From Flavobacterium sp. (GTDB taxonomy: Bacteria; Bacteroidota; Bacteroidia; Flavobacteriales; Flavobacteriaceae), in the NCBI GenBank assembly GCA_018883065.1, contig VEQT01000016.1:1-45418 (forward strand): a stretch of DNA of 45,418 nt, read 5' to 3'. The notes under the pieces were generated by a model. The model was not told the origin of the DNA. It did no database searches and saw only the letters and a list, made by a program, of their open reading frames with translations. A program made the translations under genes and the position numbers. Positions 40,519-45,418 of the stretch are shown here, in pieces (within the stretch, counting starts at the first letter, position 1; each line of letters starts with the position of its first letter).

Positions 40519-43077
40519 CTACTTTCCAAACAAGCCATTCAATAATTTTCCTGCTTTTTCTTTAAGGTCTTTATTTGTATTGTTGGTTTTGGTAGTGTCT
40601 TTTTTATTACCCAACAAGCCTTGCAAGGCGTTCAATCCTTGATTAACCAGTTTGTCTTTTTGTGATTTAGCTAGTTGCCCAGTCAGGTTCACCAACATCG
40701 CACGTGTATCCGCTTTAATTTTAGGTGCTTTAAAGGTACCCGTTACAGTAGCCAACAAGGGAATATTATCCAGTTTAGCTAATTCAGCCGCAGAAGTTTT
40801 TCCCAATACCCCATTTAATTCCTTAGCAACGTATTTTGCAGGAACATCAAAATTGAGATTGTATTTCAAACTTTGATCGAAACCATGTTCGCCCGCAATG
40901 GTTACGGCAATGTCTTGGTAATGTAAAGTAAACGGTTTTACGGCTACCTGTCCTTTATTGAATTGCATGCTCAATTTAATGTCGTTCAAATTCAATTTGT
41001 TGACGTCCAAAAACGGCAATTGCTCATCTAGTTTTTGAAGCAGGGGCGCATTCTGGGATGTAATTTTGGTGTTGCTCAATGAACCCATTAAATCTCCACT
41101 AATCGATTTTAGATCGGGCGTGAGCGCCAACGCATCCAAATTTCCTGCAACCTGTATGCTGCTCGAAAATTGACCGCTGACTACTTTGGCAATGGGCGCC
41201 ATTTTTTGCAACATCGGTAATTGGCTAAACACTTGAGCAATATTCATTTGATGCATACCCAATTTCATGGAAAAGTCAGGCACATTTGTACGAGTTGACA
41301 CAGTGCCGTCAGCCGATAAGGCTCCCTGAAATAATTGTGCTTTCACTTGGTCTAATGCCACAGCCTCATCCTGAATTGACGCTTTTCCAGATACATTTTC
41401 TAACACCAAATTATCGTAATAGACTTTACCCACCCTTGCAGTTACTGAACAAGCCAAAGTTGAGGGAATTTTTAAAGCCGTTGGTTTGGTCGATTCGGGG
41501 GTTGCAGTTTCAGTACTCATAAAATCAGCTACATGCAATTGATTGGATTGCAACTGAAAACTTCCTTTAAGCACTTCGTTTTTCAATACATACCCGTAAA
41601 AATTGGTTAAAACTCCTTGCAATTGCACATCAGATTTACCCGAAGTGAGATTTAACTGTTTGAGTTGAATCGCCGTATTACTTAACTGCACCTGGGCTTT
41701 ATGGATGTTAGTCACTTTTTTTGCGGCATCGGCATATTTAAATCCAGTAAGGATTACCGTGCCCGAATTCTTCATTTTTTCGTAGCTATTGCTGTCTACC
41801 GCTTGCTTATCAAAAGCGGTAGTAAGTTCCACTTGCAACATACCTGATAAAGGCATCGTGGTTTTTACAGGATAGGCTTGTGCGAAATTGGACAAATTGA
41901 TTGTTCCATTTATTTGTGCTGTTACCGCAGGATTATCGGTTAAATTAGTAATATGAGCCTTTGCTTTAAATGCATCTTGATCAATTTGAAACCCAAATGC
42001 ATTTACTTGCACATAAGTATCTTTAGCCATTCCAGAAGTATTGGCCACCTGCGCATCAATAAAAATGTTCTTTACTTTTTTGGGCAATTTGGGATACTGA
42101 AACGAGGCGTTTTGCGAGTTCATGACTACCGAAAACATAGGAATAGTCGTGTCGGACAATAAACCTTTAGCAAATCCTTTAACGCTAAAATCACCCGTGG
42201 TGGTTACGCCTTCTAGGGATTGGGCATAGGCAGCTGGGATTAAACCCAAGAAATTCTGAAAACTCGAAGTAGGCGTTTGAAATGTAATATCGTACTGTTG
42301 TCCCGTTGGTTTTAGAGCAATTTTGCCATCAAAAATAAGTGGCAATTGATTAATAAAGGCCTTGTTTTGTTTAAAGGTGTAGGTGTTAGTTGACAAATCA
42401 ATACCCAATATGGCATCCCATTTAAATTCCACTTGGTTCATGAAATTGGTTTTACCCATAAATACCGACACCTGCGTAGCCGATTCAGTAGTTAAATCGA
42501 GCTTAGAAGCAGTAAAATCGCCCGTACCCGAATGATTCAATTTGTCAAGCAAAATTTTATTATCGGAACTCTGATCCCAAAAAGACAGACGGCAATTTTG
42601 CAAACGATAGCTTTTTATTTTAAGCTGCAACTGACTCGGTTTCTCTGGAGCTCCAGCCGGTTTTTTAATGGCAATGTCGTAATTGCCTACTCCATCTTTA
42701 TTGATAATCAAATTCAATCGGCTCGATTCGGCTATGATGGACTGAATAGCTATTGGACTTTCATCTCCTTTAAACAATTCGGCGATGGACATCTTAAGTC
42801 CCAGCTGCTTTACTGAGAGTAATGTATCGCCAAGAAACGGTGCCTTGTTTACTATTTTTAAATCCGAAATGGTAACCGTTGCATTGGGAAAATTACGCAA
42901 CAAACTCAAGGACACATCTTGAAACGAAACCGTCGCGTTGATGTTTTCATTCATGGCTTGAGTAACGCGAACCTGAATTTGATCTTTAAATAAAAACGGT
43001 GTTACAAGTAAGAGCAAAAGCAAACCGCCAAGCACTCCTGCACTGATTTTTAGTATTTTTTTATGTTGAATTGTCAT
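40519..43077 (-). CDS. AsmA-family protein
   Basis: An 852-aa envelope protein with one N-terminal transmembrane helix (about residues 10-29, LKISAGVLGGLLLLLL) followed by a long beta-rich AsmA-like repeat region. The LKIVNKAPFLGDTLLSVKQL and ITSQNAPLLQKLDE segments and the C-terminal region ending in a Lys/Asn-rich tail (AGKLLNGLFGK) fit the family. AsmA proteins are related to bridge-like lipid-transfer proteins and influence outer-membrane assembly and lipid transport in other bacteria. It starts 14 bp after sppA and is probably co-transcribed with it. Confidence 0.88.
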   Translation of the reverse strand: MTIQHKKILKISAGVLGGLLLLLLVTPFLFKDQIQVRVTQAMNENINATVSFQDVSLSLLRNFPNATVTISDLKIVNKAPFLGDTLLSVKQLGLKMSIAELFKGDESPIAIQSIIAESSRLNLIINKDGVGNYDIAIKKPAGAPEKPSQLQLKIKSYRLQNCRLSFWDQSSDNKILLDKLNHSGTGDFTASKLDLTTESATQVSVFMGKTNFMNQVEFKWDAILGIDLSTNTYTFKQNKAFINQLPLIFDGKIALKPTGQQYDITFQTPTSSFQNFLGLIPAAYAQSLEGVTTTGDFSVKGFAKGLLSDTTIPMFSVVMNSQNASFQYPKLPKKVKNIFIDAQVANTSGMAKDTYVQVNAFGFQIDQDAFKAKAHITNLTDNPAVTAQINGTINLSNFAQAYPVKTTMPLSGMLQVELTTAFDKQAVDSNSYEKMKNSGTVILTGFKYADAAKKVTNIHKAQVQLSNTAIQLKQLNLTSGKSDVQLQGVLTNFYGYVLKNEVLKGSFQLQSNQLHVADFMSTETATPESTKPTALKIPSTLACSVTARVGKVYYDNLVLENVSGKASIQDEAVALDQVKAQLFQGALSADGTVSTRTNVPDFSMKLGMHQMNIAQVFSQLPMLQKMAPIAKVVSGQFSSSIQVAGNLDALALTPDLKSISGDLMGSLSNTKITSQNAPLLQKLDEQLPFLDVNKLNLNDIKLSMQFNKGQVAVKPFTLHYQDIAVTIAGEHGFDQSLKYNLNFDVPAKYVAKELNGVLGKTSAAELAKLDNIPLLATVTGTFKAPKIKADTRAMLVNLTGQLAKSQKDKLVNQGLNALQGLLGNKKDTTKTNNTNKDLKEKAGKLLNGLFGK

Positions 43078-43091
43078 CGTATGGTTGGCTA

Positions 43092-44855
43092 TTAATGAAA
43101 TTGAATATCAAAAGGCAAGGCGGCTTGAATGCCTTTGCTTGACTGTACTTTTCGAAGTTGTTGAATGAGCTTGTAATTTTCAGCACCCACTTGTTCTTGT
43201 AAGATTGCTTCTTTACTGCTAAAAAATGGCATTCCCAACTGACCTAAAAAGGCACTGAAATCGCGTTTGTATTCGGGGTAATTTTGGGTAGAATAATCTT
43301 TGGTTTTGGTTTTTTTAGCCGCATAGGCAATAGCAGCATGTAAACCGCCTATTTCATCAACTAAACCCATTTTCTTTGCTTCGGCACCCGACCAAACACG
43401 TCCTTGTGCAAGCGAATCGACTTGGGCAACAGTCATTTTTCGGCCTGCAGCCACACGTGATAAAAAGGTAGAATACACCCGCTCTACTCCTTTTTGGGCA
43501 TAGGCAGCATATCCCGGATTAAGCGGCTGAAATACACTGTACTCAGCCGCATTCTGATGTGTTGCAACTTGCTCAGCATGTATACCCATTTTGTTGGTGA
43601 GTTTACTAAAATTGGGCAACAAGCCAAATACGCCAATAGATCCAGTAATGGTGGTTTTTTCGGCAAATATGCGATTGGCATTACAGGCAATATAATAGCC
43701 GCCTGAAGCCGCATAATTACCCATAGACACAACAACTGGTTTTACCTTTTTGGTCAATTCAATTTCGCGCCAAATGAGTTCAGACGTTAACGCATCGCCA
43801 CCGGGTGAATCCACCCGCAACACAATGGCCTTTATAGCCTTGTCATCACGCGCTTCTTGCAAGGCTCTGCGCATAGATCCTTCGCCTACGGTAGTTACAT
43901 CACCCTCACCTCGACCGATATCACCTTGCGCATACACTATAGCGATTTTGGATTTGGCCGTATAATCTGAAACCGTTGTGGCGTTATTTTCGGCATAATC
44001 CAGCACTGCAATGGTATTGTATGAATCAGTAGCAGCTACACCTAATTTTTTCTTGATGTCCGCGTGGTATTGGTCTTCATAGGCAACCTGGTCAATCAAT
44101 CGAAGTGATTTGGCACTTTCGGGCGTTTGTGCTTGCAATTGAGTTGCAATACTATTGAGTTGGGCTACCGATATTTTTCGGCTTTGCGCAACGTCTTCAA
44201 CCATTGAATTCCATACCGAATGGAGTAAACTTTCAGTTTGTAAACGATTGGCTGGACTCATTTTGTTTTCTAAAAAGGGCTCAACCGCACTTTTGTATTT
44301 GCCGTGACGAATGACATCCATTTTAATGCCGTATTGGTCTTGAAAATCTTTAAAAAACAGCAATTCGGTTGATAATCCTTTGAATTCTAATTCACCCATG
44401 GGATTTAAATAAATCTGCTGTGCTGCCGAATTCAAGTAATATTCTTTTTGGGTGAGCGTATTGGCGTAGGCCATTACAAATTTGCCCGAACGGCTAAAAT
44501 CTTGCAATGCATCACGCAGCGCTTTGTATTGCGCCATACCCAAATTGGAGTTGTCGTTTAAAATCGAAATTCCCTTGATGTTACTATCTGTTTTTGCTGA
44601 ACGGATTGCAGCTAACACATCGGCCAAGCCATCGTGGTTGGCTTCGTAGTAATCAAAATCTTCGTAATCAAATTTACCTGCATAATCTACCGTAACCAAC
44701 GACAAATCCAATTCAATAACCGAATTGGCTTTTACCTCTGTTCCTGTTGAGCTACTGCCTACTACAGCGCCTACAACCAATAGACCAAAAAAAACCAATA
44801 CTACAAACATAAAAATACCCACTAGCGTGGCCGCAACCTGACTTAAAAACTTCAT
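43092..44855 (-). CDS. sppA: Signal peptide peptidase SppA, 67K type
   Basis: A 587-aa inner-membrane serine protease that cleaves leftover signal peptides. It has an N-terminal transmembrane helix (about 8-33) and two tandem S49 domains. The Ser/Lys dyad is split as in E. coli: K188 in KYKSAVEPF and S384 in NYAASGGYY. Both residues are present, so the enzyme should be active. ATG 44855 is chosen over TTG 44861. A TATATTTG box lies 66 bp upstream in the region shared with divergent folK. Confidence 0.94.
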   Translation of the reverse strand: MKFLSQVAATLVGIFMFVVLVFFGLLVVGAVVGSSSTGTEVKANSVIELDLSLVTVDYAGKFDYEDFDYYEANHDGLADVLAAIRSAKTDSNIKGISILNDNSNLGMAQYKALRDALQDFSRSGKFVMAYANTLTQKEYYLNSAAQQIYLNPMGELEFKGLSTELLFFKDFQDQYGIKMDVIRHGKYKSAVEPFLENKMSPANRLQTESLLHSVWNSMVEDVAQSRKISVAQLNSIATQLQAQTPESAKSLRLIDQVAYEDQYHADIKKKLGVAATDSYNTIAVLDYAENNATTVSDYTAKSKIAIVYAQGDIGRGEGDVTTVGEGSMRRALQEARDDKAIKAIVLRVDSPGGDALTSELIWREIELTKKVKPVVVSMGNYAASGGYYIACNANRIFAEKTTITGSIGVFGLLPNFSKLTNKMGIHAEQVATHQNAAEYSVFQPLNPGYAAYAQKGVERVYSTFLSRVAAGRKMTVAQVDSLAQGRVWSGAEAKKMGLVDEIGGLHAAIAYAAKKTKTKDYSTQNYPEYKRDFSAFLGQLGMPFFSSKEAILQEQVGAENYKLIQQLRKVQSSKGIQAALPFDIQFH

Positions 44856-44921
44856 AAACAACTTAATTTTAAGGAATTAAACACGATAAATAAACCAAAA
44901 TAAATTTATCAACACCGGGCA

Positions 44922-44929
44922 CAAATATA
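44922..44929 (-). promoter_or_regulatory. -7 box of sppA promoter
   Basis: Minus-strand TATATTTG, matching TAnnTTTG, 66 bp before the sppA ATG, so the 5' leader is fairly long. Confidence 0.5.
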
Positions 44930-44968
44930 CTTCTATTCTAAATTTCTTTTAGTTAATTTGTGGTTAAT

Positions 44969-45418
44969 ATGAGCACACAAAACACGGTTGTATTATCACT
45001 TGGAACCAACTTAGGCAATCGGCTACAAAACGTAGAAACGGCCATCGCTATGCTACACGAAAAGGCCGGTACCGTGGTCAAAGTTTCGGGATTGTACGAG
45101 ACCCCGTCATGGGGATTTGAAAGTACGCCCTTTTACAATTGTGCCCTGGTGATGCACTCCCAAAAAGAAGCCAAACAGCTGCTTGAAGCCTGCCAAGCCA
45201 TCGAAATAGAAATGGGCCGCGCGCACACCAAACCCGGATACGAGGCGCGCATCATTGACATAGATGTGATTGCCTTTAACGAAGAAATCATCAGCACCAC
45301 AACCTTGCAGGTACCTCATCCGCTCATGCAAGATCGACTATTTGTGTTGTTGCCCATGCGCGATTTGCAATTGGATTGGCGTCACCCGATTTTACAAAAA
45401 CACTTGCCCGATTTACTC
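44969..45418 (+). CDS. folK: 2-amino-4-hydroxy-6-hydroxymethyldihydropteridine pyrophosphokinase, 5' part
   Basis: HPPK transfers pyrophosphate from ATP to hydroxymethyldihydropterin in folate synthesis. The 150 codons visible are open to the window edge, so the C terminus is missing. The N terminus VVLSLGTNLGNR, the LYETPSWGF segment, the FYNCAL motif, the metal-binding ARIIDIDVIAF (R-x2-D-x-D), and PHPLMQDRLFVLLPM all match the family. Length so far is near a complete HPPK domain, so only the end, or an extra domain, is cut off. Confidence 0.95.
   Translation, partial: MSTQNTVVLSLGTNLGNRLQNVETAIAMLHEKAGTVVKVSGLYETPSWGFESTPFYNCALVMHSQKEAKQLLEACQAIEIEMGRAHTKPGYEARIIDIDVIAFNEEIISTTTLQVPHPLMQDRLFVLLPMRDLQLDWRHPILQKHLPDLL

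Overview
The window reads as chromosomal DNA from a Bacteroidota bacterium of the family Flavobacteriaceae (Flavobacterium or a close relative). The evidence is: promoters of the Bacteroidota type (-7 box TAnnTTTG, in the best cases with TTTG or TTG about 18-21 bp upstream) before many genes; no obvious Shine-Dalgarno motifs; two proteins with type IX secretion (T9SS) C-terminal sorting domains; and families typical of the group (DUF5916, DUF5103, DUF6702, an S46 dipeptidyl-peptidase, 67K-type SppA). Base composition is AT-leaning.

Layout. (1) 1-8.4 kb: polyprenyl diphosphate synthase, a lipoprotein, rlmN, an O-methyltransferase, then a minus-strand block: CarboxypepD_reg-like protein, DUF6702 protein, M1 metallopeptidase, TatA, PAP2 phosphatase. 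(2) 8.5-14.2 kb: peptidase E, tRNA-Gly(TCC) with a partial duplication of its 3' end and terminator, GNAT acetyltransferase, DUF5916 outer-membrane protein, gpmI. (3) 14.3-19.4 kb: a four-gene export operon, TetR regulator - ABC half-transporter - HlyD adaptor - TolC channel. A perfect 7-1-7 palindrome overlaps its promoter, and the ABC ATPase has several altered catalytic motifs. (4) 19.5-31 kb: map, a methyltransferase, DUF5103, apaG, pruA, a T9SS-exported alpha/beta hydrolase, rsmG, a fatty-acid desaturase, an aminotransferase, purT, fabD. (5) 32.06-34.28 kb: an AT-rich accessory island with a small T9SS-sorted protein and a RAYT (REP-associated tyrosine transposase) bracketed by inverted REP hairpins, plus several repeat fragments. 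(6) 34.3-45.4 kb: galE and a DegT/DnrJ-type aminotransferase (sugar metabolism), waaA (Kdo transfer to lipid A) with an S46 peptidase, a small Ala-rich lipoprotein, a minus-strand sppA-AsmA pair, and the start of folK.

Most of the window is housekeeping and envelope biology: isoprenoid chains, lipid A, fatty acids, surface proteases, sugar nucleotides. The parts most likely to hold something little described are the tripartite exporter with the unusual ATPase, the REP/RAYT unit and its island, and the interrupted tRNA-Gly duplication. I found no CRISPR array, phage, plasmid, rRNA or defence system.
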